Source: Streptomyces parvulus
GTDB lineage: Bacteria; Actinomycetota; Actinomycetes; Streptomycetales; Streptomycetaceae
DNA: 64,000 bases
Assembly (NCBI RefSeq): GCF_014648855.1
Contig: NZ_BMRX01000008.1
Coordinates: 368,724-432,723 of the forward strand
Reading direction: 5' to 3'
This document shows positions 16,532-24,035 of this stretch, piece after piece. Numbering within the stretch: the first letter of the stretch is position 1; every line of letters begins with the position of its first letter. A model generated the notes under the pieces. It was not told the DNA's origin, made no database searches, and saw nothing but the letters and a program-made list of their open reading frames with translations. Position numbers and translations under genes: made by a program.

Positions 16532-16909
16532 TCACGCGGCCGGGCCGCCGGTGGCGCCCAGCGAACCGACCGCGGCCACCTTCACCCCCGCCTTGCCGCA
16601 CACCCAGTGCGGATCGGGACCGAGTTCCGGCTCGACGTCCAGCGCGTGCGGGTCGCCCGAGCCGCAGACCGGGCACAGCGGCCAGCGGCCGTACCGCTCC
16701 AGCAGCGCGTCCTGCACGTCCTGCGCGACCAGCCCGGCGACGAACTCGGCGCCCTCCGGCCACTGCTCGACCCACCAGCGGCGCTCGGCGACGGACTCCT
16801 CCACCAGCGACACCACGTCCGGCTCGGCGACCTCGCCGGCCACGAGATCGGCGAGTACGAGGGCGCGCGCGGCGTGCAGCACCTGCTCCAGGGGGCTGAT
16901 GGGGTCCAT
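16532..16909 (-). CDS. Hypothetical protein with a CxxC zinc-ribbon-like segment
   Basis: 125 residues from ATG 16909. The first 75 residues are helical and acidic. The C-terminal part has CPVCGSGDPHALDVEP and HWVCGKAG, giving three Cys and two His that could bind zinc. No known family. It is transcribed away from the MurR/RpiR gene and sits directly before the DUF4031 gene. Confidence 0.7.
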   Translation of the reverse strand: MDPISPLEQVLHAARALVLADLVAGEVAEPDVVSLVEESVAERRWWVEQWPEGAEFVAGLVAQDVQDALLERYGRWPLCPVCGSGDPHALDVEPELGPDPHWVCGKAGVKVAAVGSLGATGGPAA

Positions 16910-16928
16910 GCCCCCATTGTGCGCACTC

Positions 16929-16958
16929 TTGACCCGCGGACCGAAACGAAAATATCTT
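16929..16958 (+). promoter_or_regulatory. Promoter for a leaderless mRNA of the MurR/RpiR regulator
   Basis: TTGACC at 16929-16934 and TATCTT at 16953-16958 are separated by 18 bases. Transcription would begin about 7 bases on, at or next to the GTG at 16965, giving a leaderless mRNA. The A/T-rich GAAACGAAAATATCTTTCAT around the -10 forms an imperfect inverted repeat (GAAA...TTTC) that could be the autoregulatory operator. Confidence 0.5.
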
Positions 16959-16964
16959 TCATGA

Positions 16965-17921
16965 GTGACCGATGAAGTGAAGGAAACTTTCGCGCACGCG
17001 TCCGGGGGCCGCCGCGCCGGGGGCGGCGGCACCGCGCCGCCCGCGCCCGCCGCCCTCGCGGCCAAGGTGCGCACGCTGGCGCCGTCGATGACCCGCTCCA
17101 TGCAGCGGGTCGCCGAGGCCGTCGCGGGCGACCCGGCCGGCTGCGCCGCCCTCACGGTCACCGGTCTCGCCGAGCTGACCGGCACCAGCGAGGCGACCGT
17201 CGTCCGCACCGCCCGGCTGCTGGGCTACCCCGGCTACCGCGACCTGCGCCTCGCCCTGGCCGGGCTCGCCGCCCAGCAGCAGTCCGGACGCGCACCGGCC
17301 ATCACGACGGACATCGCGGTGGACGACCCGATCGCCGACGTCGTCGCCAAGCTGGCCTACGACGAGCAGCAGACCCTCGCGGACACCGCCGCCGGACTGG
17401 ACACCGGCCAGCTCGGCGCGGCCGTCGCCGCCCTGGCCGCCGCCCGCCGCACCGACGTGTACGGGATCGGCGCGTCCGGCCTGGTCGCCCAGGATCTCAC
17501 CCAGAAACTCCTGCGCATAGGGCTGATAGCCCACGCCCACAACGACCCGCACCTCGCCGTGACCAACGCGGTGCAGCTGCGCGCCGGGGACGTCGCCCTC
17601 GCGATCACCCACTCAGGGTCGACCGGGGACGTCATCGAACCCCTGCGGGCCGCCTTCGAGCGCGGCGCGACGACGGTCGCCATCACCGGGCGCCCCGACA
17701 GCCCCGTCACCCAGTACGCCGACCACGTGCTGACCACGTCCACCTCGCGGGAGAGCGAGCTGCGGCCGGCGGCGATGTCCTCCCGGACGAGTCAGCTGCT
17801 GGTGGTGGACTGCCTGTTCGTGGGGGTGGCGCAGCGGACGTACGACTCGGCTGCGCCGGCTCTGGCGGCGTCCTATGAAGCGCTGGCCCATCGGCATGGG
17901 GGGTCGCGCGGGAGACCGTAG
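16965..17921 (+). CDS. MurR/RpiR-family transcriptional regulator
   Basis: 318 residues: RpiR-type helix-turn-helix (about residues 35-110, with LAELTGTSEATVVRTARLLGYPGYRDL) and a sugar-isomerase SIS domain (about 140-280, with YGIGASGLVAQDLTQKLLRIG and ITHSGSTGDVIEP). Such regulators sense phosphosugars. Its position just before murQ suggests it senses N-acetylmuramic acid 6-phosphate and controls recycling, as MurR does elsewhere. GTG 16965 fits the leaderless promoter upstream. Confidence 0.87.
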   Translation: MTDEVKETFAHASGGRRAGGGGTAPPAPAALAAKVRTLAPSMTRSMQRVAEAVAGDPAGCAALTVTGLAELTGTSEATVVRTARLLGYPGYRDLRLALAGLAAQQQSGRAPAITTDIAVDDPIADVVAKLAYDEQQTLADTAAGLDTGQLGAAVAALAAARRTDVYGIGASGLVAQDLTQKLLRIGLIAHAHNDPHLAVTNAVQLRAGDVALAITHSGSTGDVIEPLRAAFERGATTVAITGRPDSPVTQYADHVLTTSTSRESELRPAAMSSRTSQLLVVDCLFVGVAQRTYDSAAPALAASYEALAHRHGGSRGRP

Positions 17922-17924
17922 GGC

Positions 17925-18013
17925 TTGATCGTCGTGGGCGGCTGCGGGTCCGTTGTGGCTGGTCGCGCCCACGCGGCGGAGCCGCACATCGATACAGTCC
18001 CGCGCCCCTGGGG
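17925..18013 (-). repeat. Dispersed intergenic repeat, copy A (long form)
   Basis: On the minus strand the sequence reads as the widespread Streptomyces intergenic repeat: AGGGGCGCGGG, then a GC-rich insert containing ATCGATGTGCGGCTCCGCCG, then GCGCGACCAGCCACAACGG and ACCCGCAGCCG. Copies B (29864-29915) and C (43987-44045) in this window share the ends but lack the central insert. It fills most of the regulator-murQ gap. Confidence 0.6.
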
Positions 18014-18050
18014 CAATACAGAGACCGACGTTGGAAAGAGCCGTTTCCTG

Positions 18051-18986
18051 ATGACTGCAACCCCCCATCACCCCGACCTCCGCTCCCAGTTGGAGACCCT
18101 CGCCACCGAGGCGTTCCGGCCCGAGCTGGCCGAGATCGACCAGCTGGCCACGCTCGACATCGCGCGCACGATGAACGCCGAGGACGCCACGGTCGCCGCC
18201 GCCGTGGCCGCGCGGCTGCCCGAGATCGCCGCCGCGATCGACGCCGTGGCCGCCCGGATGGCGCGCGGCGGGCGGCTGGTCTACGCGGGCGCCGGCACCG
18301 CCGGACGGCTCGGCGTGCTGGACGCCTCCGAGTGCCCGCCGACCTTCAACACCGCGCCGGGACAGGTCGTCGGCCTGATCGCGGGCGGCCCGGACGCCAT
18401 GGTCACCTCCGTCGAGGGCGCCGAGGACTCGCCGGAGCTGGCCCGCGCCGACCTGGACGCCCTCGGCCTCACCGCCGACGACGCGGTGGTCGGCGTCTCC
18501 GCCTCCGGCCGCACCCCGTACGCCGTCGGCGCCGTCGAGCACGCCCGTTCGGTCGGCGCCCTGACCGTGGGGCTCGCCTGCAATCCGGGCAGCGCGCTGG
18601 CCGCCGCCGCCGAGCACGGCATCGAGGTCGTCACCGGGCCCGAGCTGATCACCGGCTCCACCCGGCTGAAGGCCGGCACGGCGCAGAAGCTCGTCCTCAA
18701 CATGCTGTCGACGATCACCATGGTCCGGCTCGGCAAGACCTACGGGAACCTGATGGTGGACGTGCGCGCGTCCAACGAGAAGCTGCGCGCCCGCTCACGC
18801 CGGATCGTCGCGCTCGCCACCGGCGCCGCCGACGCCGACATCGAGCGCGCGCTGACCGCCACCGACGGCGAGGTCAAGCACGCCATCCTGGTCCTCCTCG
18901 CCGACGTGGACGGCCCCACCGCGGCCCGCCTCCTGGCGGACTCGGACGGCCACCTGCGGGCGGCGCTGGCGACGGCGCACGGCTGA
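18051..18986 (+). CDS. murQ: N-acetylmuramic acid 6-phosphate etherase MurQ
   Basis: 311 residues of the SIS-fold MurQ family, which cleaves the D-lactyl ether of MurNAc-6-P to GlcNAc-6-P during peptidoglycan recycling. Signatures are YAGAGTAGRLGVLDASECPPTF (phosphate-binding loop), GVSASGRTPYAVGAVEHAR, and LITGSTRLKAGTAQKLVLNM with the catalytic Glu context. ATG 18051 follows a GGAAAG site. The preceding regulator gene lies in the same direction, separated by an intergenic repeat. The product can feed NagA, encoded at 37.6 kb. Confidence 0.94.
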   Translation: MTATPHHPDLRSQLETLATEAFRPELAEIDQLATLDIARTMNAEDATVAAAVAARLPEIAAAIDAVAARMARGGRLVYAGAGTAGRLGVLDASECPPTFNTAPGQVVGLIAGGPDAMVTSVEGAEDSPELARADLDALGLTADDAVVGVSASGRTPYAVGAVEHARSVGALTVGLACNPGSALAAAAEHGIEVVTGPELITGSTRLKAGTAQKLVLNMLSTITMVRLGKTYGNLMVDVRASNEKLRARSRRIVALATGAADADIERALTATDGEVKHAILVLLADVDGPTAARLLADSDGHLRAALATAHG

Positions 18987-19020
18987 CCCGGGCCGGGGTC
19001 CGCGGCCCGGGACCGTCAGC
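18982..19020 (+). terminator. Hairpin after murQ
   Basis: CCCGGGCC (18987-18994) pairs with GGCCCGGG (19004-19011) around a 9-base loop, and GCTGA/TCAGC extend the stem after a small bulge. There is no T-tract, as is common in Streptomyces. Confidence 0.55.
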
Positions 19021-19041
19021 GGCTGTGCGATTCTGAAGGAC

Positions 19042-19611
19042 ATGAACCACGCCCAGCTGACCGCCCTGGGCCGCGCCCTGCGTCTCCTCGGCGAGCACGG
19101 CGAGGCCCTGACCGGCGACACCCCCGACGCCAAGCTGCACGAGGTGCGCGCGGACGTGAAGCGCGCGCTGGACCTGCTGGAGGAGAGCGTCGAGTCGGCG
19201 GCCCCCAGCACCCGCTGCCCCGAGCACCCGAACGGCCCGGTCGACAAGGCGGCCCCCGACCTCTGCCTGCTGTGCGAGACCCGCCGCCGCACCGCACGCC
19301 GCGCGGAGTACAACGGCGAGCCCCTGCCGGCCCGGACCGCCGAGCCGGTCCAGTCCCGGTACGGGGTGCGGGGCGACCGTCCGCAGCCCCAGCAGCGCTG
19401 GCTGCCGGAGCTGTGGAACGGGCAGACGTGGCAGCTGTGCGGCACCCCGCGCCGCGACCGCCGCGAGGCCGAGCTGTACATCGCGGCCCAACTGCGCGCC
19501 CCGCGCGCGGCGATGGCGTACCGGCTGGTCCACGAGTTCACGGACTACGAGGTGCTGCGGGTGTGGGGCACGCCGGTGCGGGTGGACATCGAACCGATGG
19601 GCGGCCTCTGA
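19042..19611 (+). CDS. Conserved hypothetical protein with CxxC motif
   Basis: 189 residues. An N-terminal helical region (residues 1-55) is followed by a Cys/His group, TRCPEHPNGP and LCLLCETRRR, that could bind zinc, then a beta-rich C-terminal half (WLPELWNGQTWQLCGTPRRDR...). I do not recognise a family or function. It starts 55 bases after murQ behind a hairpin and is followed one base after its stop by a TetR gene, suggesting coupled expression with that regulator. Confidence 0.65.
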   Translation: MNHAQLTALGRALRLLGEHGEALTGDTPDAKLHEVRADVKRALDLLEESVESAAPSTRCPEHPNGPVDKAAPDLCLLCETRRRTARRAEYNGEPLPARTAEPVQSRYGVRGDRPQPQQRWLPELWNGQTWQLCGTPRRDRREAELYIAAQLRAPRAAMAYRLVHEFTDYEVLRVWGTPVRVDIEPMGGL

Positions 19612-19612
19612 G

Positions 19613-20197
19613 GTGGTCAGACGGAACGACCTGCGGCGCGCCGCCCTCGTCGACGCCGCCATCGAGGTACTGGCCGCGCAGGGCGCGCGGGGCCTGACCT
19701 TCCGGGCGGTGGACGGCGAGGCCGCCGTCCCGGCCGGCACCGCGTCCAACTACTTCGCCAACCGCGACGACCTGCTCACCCAGACCGGCGCCCGCGTCTA
19801 CGAGCGTCTCCACCCGGACGAGGCGACGATCGCCCGCCAGCGCGCGGCCGGGGCCGACCGCGACACCTACGTCCGGCTCATGCGCGAACTCGTCGACCGC
19901 GTCTCGTCCTTCCGCTCCGGCTACCTCGCGCTGCTCGAACTGCGCCTGGAGGCCACCCGGCGCCCCGGCCTGCGCGCGGTCCTGACCGAGCGCATCCGCG
20001 AGGACGTCGACGCCAACGTGGCCTACCACGAGGGATCCGGCCTCCCCGGCGACGCCACGGCCGTCAAGCTGCTCTACCTCGCGCTGAACTGGCTGATCGT
20101 CGAACAGCTCACCCTCCCGGACGTGTTCACCGAGGAGGAGCGCGACCGGCTGGTGACGGCGGCGGTCGAGCGGATCGTGGTGCCGGACCGGAACTGA
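19613..20197 (+). CDS. TetR-family regulator
   Basis: 194 residues with an N-terminal TetR helix-turn-helix (ALVDAAIEVLAAQGARGLTF, then GEAAVPAGTASNYFANRDDLL). The C-terminal ligand domain is generic. GTG 19613 begins one base past the stop of the upstream hypothetical gene and lacks a strong independent ribosome site, so re-initiation is likely. Target and ligand unknown. The stop lies 9 bases from that of the convergent SDR gene. Confidence 0.83.
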   Translation: MVRRNDLRRAALVDAAIEVLAAQGARGLTFRAVDGEAAVPAGTASNYFANRDDLLTQTGARVYERLHPDEATIARQRAAGADRDTYVRLMRELVDRVSSFRSGYLALLELRLEATRRPGLRAVLTERIREDVDANVAYHEGSGLPGDATAVKLLYLALNWLIVEQLTLPDVFTEEERDRLVTAAVERIVVPDRN

Positions 20198-20206
20198 CCC
20201 GGCGGC

Positions 20207-20959
20207 TCAGAGCTGGTTCTCGCCGCCGTCCACGTGCCAGTTGACGCCGAGCACGAAGCTGCTGCGCTCGGAGGCCAGGAAGGCCACCACCTCCGCGACC
20301 TCCTCGGGCCGCCCGACCCGGCCGAGGGGAACGTTCGCGGCGAACCGCGCCTTGGTCGCCTCCGGGTCCGGGGTGCCGGCGGCCACGGCGTCGGCCGCGG
20401 GGGTCGCGATGGTGCCCGGGGAGACGGCGTTGACCCGCACGCCCCGACCCTTCAGCTCGTTGGCCCAGGTCCGGACGTACGAACGGACCGCCGCCTTGGT
20501 CGCCGCGTAGGTGCCGAACGCCTCGACGCCGTCGTCGGCGCGGACCGAGGTGTTGACGACGACGGAGGCGCCGTCGTTGAGCAGCGGCAGCGCCTTCTGC
20601 ACGGTGAACACGGTGCCGCGCACATTGACCCCGAAGATCTGGTCGTAGTGCTCCTCGGTGGTCTCCTCCAGGGTCGCGAAGGCGCCGGACCCCGCGTTCG
20701 CGAAGAGCACGTCGAGCCCCCGGCCGCGGGCCCGCACCGCTTCGTAGAGCCGGTCCAGGTCGGCCTGCTCGGCGATGTCCCCCACCACCGCGGTCGCCCG
20801 CTCCGCGCCGATCCTCTCCACGGCGGCGTCCAGCTCCGCCTTGCGCCGCCCGGTGACGAACACGTGCGCGCCGTCCGCCGCCAGCCGCACGGCGGTCGCC
20901 AGACCGATGCCGCTGCTGCCGCCGGTGATCACCGCGGTCTTGCCGTCGAACTGCCCCAT
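20207..20959 (-). CDS. Short-chain dehydrogenase/reductase (SDR)
   Basis: 250 residues of a classical SDR: TGGSSGIGLATA cofactor loop near residue 12, NAG motif (FANAGSGAF), the catalytic Ser in NTSVRA, YAATK (Tyr/Lys pair near residues 152-156) and the PG segment after SPGTIATP. It should reduce or oxidise a small carbonyl/alcohol with NAD(P)H. The gene is divergent from the TetR at 21055, and the shared region carries two identical 10-bp palindromes, so TetR repression is likely. Confidence 0.9.
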   Translation of the reverse strand: MGQFDGKTAVITGGSSGIGLATAVRLAADGAHVFVTGRRKAELDAAVERIGAERATAVVGDIAEQADLDRLYEAVRARGRGLDVLFANAGSGAFATLEETTEEHYDQIFGVNVRGTVFTVQKALPLLNDGASVVVNTSVRADDGVEAFGTYAATKAAVRSYVRTWANELKGRGVRVNAVSPGTIATPAADAVAAGTPDPEATKARFAANVPLGRVGRPEEVAEVVAFLASERSSFVLGVNWHVDGGENQL

Positions 20960-20982
20960 GGGAATGACCTCCGTCGAATTAA

Positions 20983-20998
20983 GTACCGATCGGTACTG
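20983..20998. promoter_or_regulatory. TetR operator 1
   Basis: AGTACCGATCGGTACT is a perfect 16-bp palindrome between the divergent SDR and TetR genes. It lies 24 bases upstream of the SDR start and shares its core ACCGATCGGT with operator 2. Confidence 0.7.
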
Positions 20999-21021
20999 AA
21001 GAGCGACCGTAGCACTTCAAA

Positions 21022-21031
21022 ACCGATCGGT
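21022..21031. promoter_or_regulatory. TetR operator 2
   Basis: ACCGATCGGT repeats the core of operator 1 with its centre 36 bases away, close to the TetR start. The flanks match the longer palindrome less well, suggesting a weaker autoregulatory site. Confidence 0.62.
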
Positions 21032-21054
21032 ACAGAAGAGGTATGCTCGAGGGC

Positions 21055-21681
21055 ATGGAGACGGGACGGAAGAGGGCGCCGGTCGGCCGGCCGCGCGGCT
21101 TCGACGCCGACGAGGCGCTGGAGCGCGCCATGCGGGTCTTCTGGGAGCACGGCTACGAGGGCGCAGGCCTGACCGACCTCACCCAGGCCATGGGCATCAC
21201 CCGCACCAGCATGTACGCGGCCTTCGGCAACAAGGAGGCGCTGTTCCGCAAGGCTCTGGAGCGCTACGAGGAGGGCCCCGCGTCCTACCTGGCCCGCGCC
21301 CTGGACGAGCCGACCGCCCGCGAGGTCGCCACCGCCTTCCTGAACGGTTCGGTGTGCACCACCACCAGCCCCGGCCGCCCCAGCGGCTGCCTCGGCGTCC
21401 AGGGGTCCCTCGCCGCGGGCGAGTCCGCCCGGGCCGCCCGCGACCTGCTCGCCGACTGGCGCAACGGGGGCGTCGACCGGCTCCGCGACCGGTTCCGCCG
21501 CGCCGTCGACGAGGGCGACCTGCCCGAGGACACCGACCCCGCCCTCCTGGCCCGCTACCTCATGACCGTCGCCAACGGCATCGCCGTCCAGGCGGCCGGC
21601 GGCGCCACCCGGGACGACCTGCGCCAGGTGGCCGACATCGCCCTGCGGGGCTGGCCGCCGGTCCTACACGGTACTCGCTAG
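21055..21681 (+). CDS. TetR-family regulator divergent from SDR
   Basis: 208 residues with GRPRGFDADEALERAMRVFW, LTDLTQAMGITRTSMYAAFGNKEALF as the HTH, and a C-terminal domain containing a Cys-rich stretch (SVCTTTSPGRPSGCLG). ATG 21055 is chosen; ATG 21043 would add four residues but sits too close to GAGG. The two palindromes between this gene and the SDR gene make it the likely regulator of both. Its stop overlaps the stop of the convergent gene by 3 bases. Confidence 0.85.
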   Translation: METGRKRAPVGRPRGFDADEALERAMRVFWEHGYEGAGLTDLTQAMGITRTSMYAAFGNKEALFRKALERYEEGPASYLARALDEPTAREVATAFLNGSVCTTTSPGRPSGCLGVQGSLAAGESARAARDLLADWRNGGVDRLRDRFRRAVDEGDLPEDTDPALLARYLMTVANGIAVQAAGGATRDDLRQVADIALRGWPPVLHGTR

Positions 21682-22067
21682 CCCCGCGCGCTCTCGTGGT
21701 TCGTGCGCCGCAGTCTGGCCCGCATCACCTCGTCCGTCGCCGCCGCCGCGACCGACCCGTGCGGGCAGTCCCACTCCCGGCCGCCGCCGACCGGACGCAG
21801 CTGCACGCTGCCGCCGACGTGCCCCATCACCTCCCCCACCCGGCCGTCCCGCGCGTCCACGGCATGCGTGCCGACGGGCGGGCTCTCACCCCGCACCACC
21901 GACGCCAGCCGCTCGGCGACCCGGACGTTGCAGCGGCCCAGGTCGACCAGCGCGAACGGCTCGTCGCTCGCGCCGGTCACCGGATCGACGCACAGGGACG
22001 GCAGGACGACGCCCGCGCCCACGAGGGCCTGCCGCAGGGACTCGACGACTTCCTCGGTCGAACGCAC
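21678..22067 (-). CDS. Hypothetical protein associated with XRE/DUF397 modules
   Basis: 129 residues from GTG 22067, which follows GGAGAAGG directly. The core (LRQALVGAGVVLPSLCVDPVT and LVDLGRCNVRVAERLASVV) is of a type I have seen beside Streptomyces XRE/DUF397 gene pairs. Function unknown. It is divergent from the XRE regulator with a 118-base gap. An upstream extension to 22106 is possible but lacks a ribosome site. Confidence 0.68.
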   Translation of the reverse strand: MRSTEEVVESLRQALVGAGVVLPSLCVDPVTGASDEPFALVDLGRCNVRVAERLASVVRGESPPVGTHAVDARDGRVGEVMGHVGGSVQLRPVGGGREWDCPHGSVAAAATDEVMRARLRRTNHESARG

Positions 22068-22185
22068 CCTTCTCCACCTCCACGCTGAGTTCGTGATTCG
22101 CGACACAGCGTGTCCGGTCCGCCTCTAACCTGGCCAGGGAGGACGCCCCAACAACCCCAGCTGTACGACCGGGAGTTCCGCTGCC

Positions 22186-23025
22186 ATGCCTGGACCGAAA
22201 GACCTCGACCCGTCGACGTCCCCCCGCGCCCTGCTGGGTGCGGAGTTGCGCCACGCACGGGAGAAGGCCGGGCTGAGCCAGGAGGAGTTGGGCGGGCGGT
22301 TGTTCGTCAGCGGGTCGTTCATCGGCCAGTTGGAGTCCGGTACGAGGAGGATGCAGCGCGAGTACGCGGCGCTGCTGGACGACGCCCTCGGGACGGAGGA
22401 CTTCTTCCGGCGCAACTGTGCGGCGTCGGCGAAGTCGAAGTATCCGGAGCACTTTGCCGAGGCGGCGGAGGCGGAAGGCTCCGCTGCGGCGATCAAGGAG
22501 TACGCGTCGATGCTGATCCCCGGGCTGTTGCAGACGCCCTCCTACGCCCGGGCCGTCTGCCGCGCCTACCAGCCGACGGCGACTGACGAAGTGATCGACG
22601 AGCTGGTGACGGCACGGATGGAGCGAGCCCGCATGCTCGCCGATCCAACAGAGCCCATGTTGTGGGCCGTCATTGACGAATCCGCGCTGCGCCGCGCCAC
22701 CGGCGGCCGGGAAGTGATGGCAGGGGCACTACGCCACATCGCCGCCCTCATGCGCGAGAACCGGGTCATCGTGCAGGTGCTGCCCTTTGATGCGGGAGCA
22801 CACCCCGCGATGCAGGGCTGCGTCAAGCTGATGGACTTCGCGGGCGCCCCTCCACTCGTGTACCTCGAAGGGGTGGGCACCGGGCGGGTGGACGATGACC
22901 CGGCCACCGTCGGGCGCTACAGGTTCTACTACGAACTCCTCATGGTCTCCGCGCTCTCGCCCACGAATTCCCTGTCCATGATCGAGGAGCTGGCGCAGAA
23001 TTACGCCCATGGAGACGACCTCTGA
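22186..23025 (+). CDS. XRE-family regulator with DUF5753 domain (WhiJ-like)
   Basis: 279 residues. Residues 15-75 are an XRE helix-turn-helix (AREKAGLSQEELGGRLFVSGSFIGQLESG); the remainder is DUF5753, with IPGLLQTPSYARAV and VQVLPFDAGAHPAM. This is the architecture of WhiJ and its many Streptomyces paralogues, which pair with a small DUF397 protein in developmental control. The DUF397 gene overlaps its 3' end by 17 bases, so the pair is translationally coupled. Codon usage is somewhat less GC-biased than neighbours. Confidence 0.88.
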   Translation: MPGPKDLDPSTSPRALLGAELRHAREKAGLSQEELGGRLFVSGSFIGQLESGTRRMQREYAALLDDALGTEDFFRRNCAASAKSKYPEHFAEAAEAEGSAAAIKEYASMLIPGLLQTPSYARAVCRAYQPTATDEVIDELVTARMERARMLADPTEPMLWAVIDESALRRATGGREVMAGALRHIAALMRENRVIVQVLPFDAGAHPAMQGCVKLMDFAGAPPLVYLEGVGTGRVDDDPATVGRYRFYYELLMVSALSPTNSLSMIEELAQNYAHGDDL

Positions 23026-23272
23026 GTACGCGTGGCACAGGTCCAGCTACAGCGGCGGCAGCGGCGGCAATTGCCTGGAGATCGCTCGCTGGCGCAAGTC
23101 CACGTACAGCGGCGGCAGCGGCGACAACTGCCTGGAAATGGGGCTCGGCAACCGCGCCACCACCCCCGTCCGCGACTCCAAGACCCCCGACGGACCAACC
23201 CTCCGCTTCCGAGCCGCCGCCTGGTCCGCCTTCGTGGACGCCCTCAAGGCGTCGCCGGACAGGGCCGATTGA
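23009..23272 (+). CDS. DUF397 protein with duplicated N-terminal motif
   Basis: 87 residues. DUF397 proteins normally have one W(R/H)KSSYSGG...NCLEVA motif followed by VRDSK...LxF...W..F. Here the first part occurs twice in tandem: WHRSSYSGGSGGNCLEIA and WRKSTYSGGSGDNCLEMG, followed once by TPVRDSKTPDGPTLRF and AAWSAFVDALK. The DNA under the two copies is also nearly identical (AGCGGCGGCAGCGGCG), so the duplication is recent. It overlaps the XRE gene and is its likely partner. Confidence 0.85.
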   Translation: METTSEYAWHRSSYSGGSGGNCLEIARWRKSTYSGGSGDNCLEMGLGNRATTPVRDSKTPDGPTLRFRAAAWSAFVDALKASPDRAD

Positions 23273-23282
23273 CCGCGTGGCG

Positions 23283-24035
23283 TCAGTGCGGCAGCGGCGC
23301 CGGGTGCAGGGCGTTGGACACCGTGCAGCCCGCCTCCCCCCGCATCCGCTGGACCCGGGGCGGCACCCACACCTCCGTCTCGCCGGGGCCCACGCGGGCG
23401 AGGACGCAGTCCTGCGCGCCGAAACCGTCGCCCGGCACCAGCAGGAGCACGCCGACCCGCCCGTCCTCCGCCTGCACCTCGGTGCGGACCGCCGGGTCCA
23501 TGTCCAGCGCCGAGAGCACGCGCCGCACCTCCGTCTCGTCCGCGCGGCCGCCCTCCGGGACCCGGGGGAGCTTCGCGCGCAGTTCCGCGGCGGGCAGCTC
23601 GGGCGGCTCCGGCGCCGGGCCGAAGACCAGCGGAAGACTCTCCGGGCAGTCCACGTCACGCGGCTCCTCGCGCCACTCGGACCCGGGTGACACGCGGACC
23701 GCGAAACACCGCCGTACGACGACCTCCTCGAGGTCGAAGGTCGAGTTGTACGCCGAGCCCGAGGTGCGCACGACCAGGACGAGGCCCTTCCCGTCGTGGG
23801 TCGAGGTGCCGGCGACGCGCATCACCTCCACCCCGTCCATGCCGGCGGCCTCGCGCCCCGCCTCCTCCGCCGTGCGCGGACGCTGCCCGTAGAGGCGCTC
23901 GCCCACCGTCCTGGCCGCCTCGCGGGCCGCGTCCGCCGCCTTCGCCTCGGAGGGCTCGGCCGCCCCGCAGCCCACGGCGAGCAGCGCCAGGGGCGCGAGC
24001 AGCAGCAGCGGACGCAGAACCCGTCCGGCGCTCAC
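23283..24035 (-). CDS. Secreted lipoprotein of unknown function
   Basis: 250 residues starting GTG 24035, overlapping the carboxylesterase stop as GTGA (4 bases), so translation is coupled. Residues 1-23 form a lipoprotein signal (LLLLAPLALLAVGC). The mature protein contains two similar halves with Cys (about residues 110/130 and 210/237) and the pattern RVL..LDMDPAVRTEV, suggesting an extracytoplasmic fold with two disulfides. No family recognised. Confidence 0.75.
   Translation of the reverse strand: MSAGRVLRPLLLLAPLALLAVGCGAAEPSEAKAADAAREAARTVGERLYGQRPRTAEEAGREAAGMDGVEVMRVAGTSTHDGKGLVLVVRTSGSAYNSTFDLEEVVVRRCFAVRVSPGSEWREEPRDVDCPESLPLVFGPAPEPPELPAAELRAKLPRVPEGGRADETEVRRVLSALDMDPAVRTEVQAEDGRVGVLLLVPGDGFGAQDCVLARVGPGETEVWVPPRVQRMRGEAGCTVSNALHPAPLPH

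Noticed and set aside
13204..16899. A 1231-codon plus-strand open frame
   Set aside because: It crosses several genes on both strands with no domain similarity and low-complexity composition, so it is a shadow frame.
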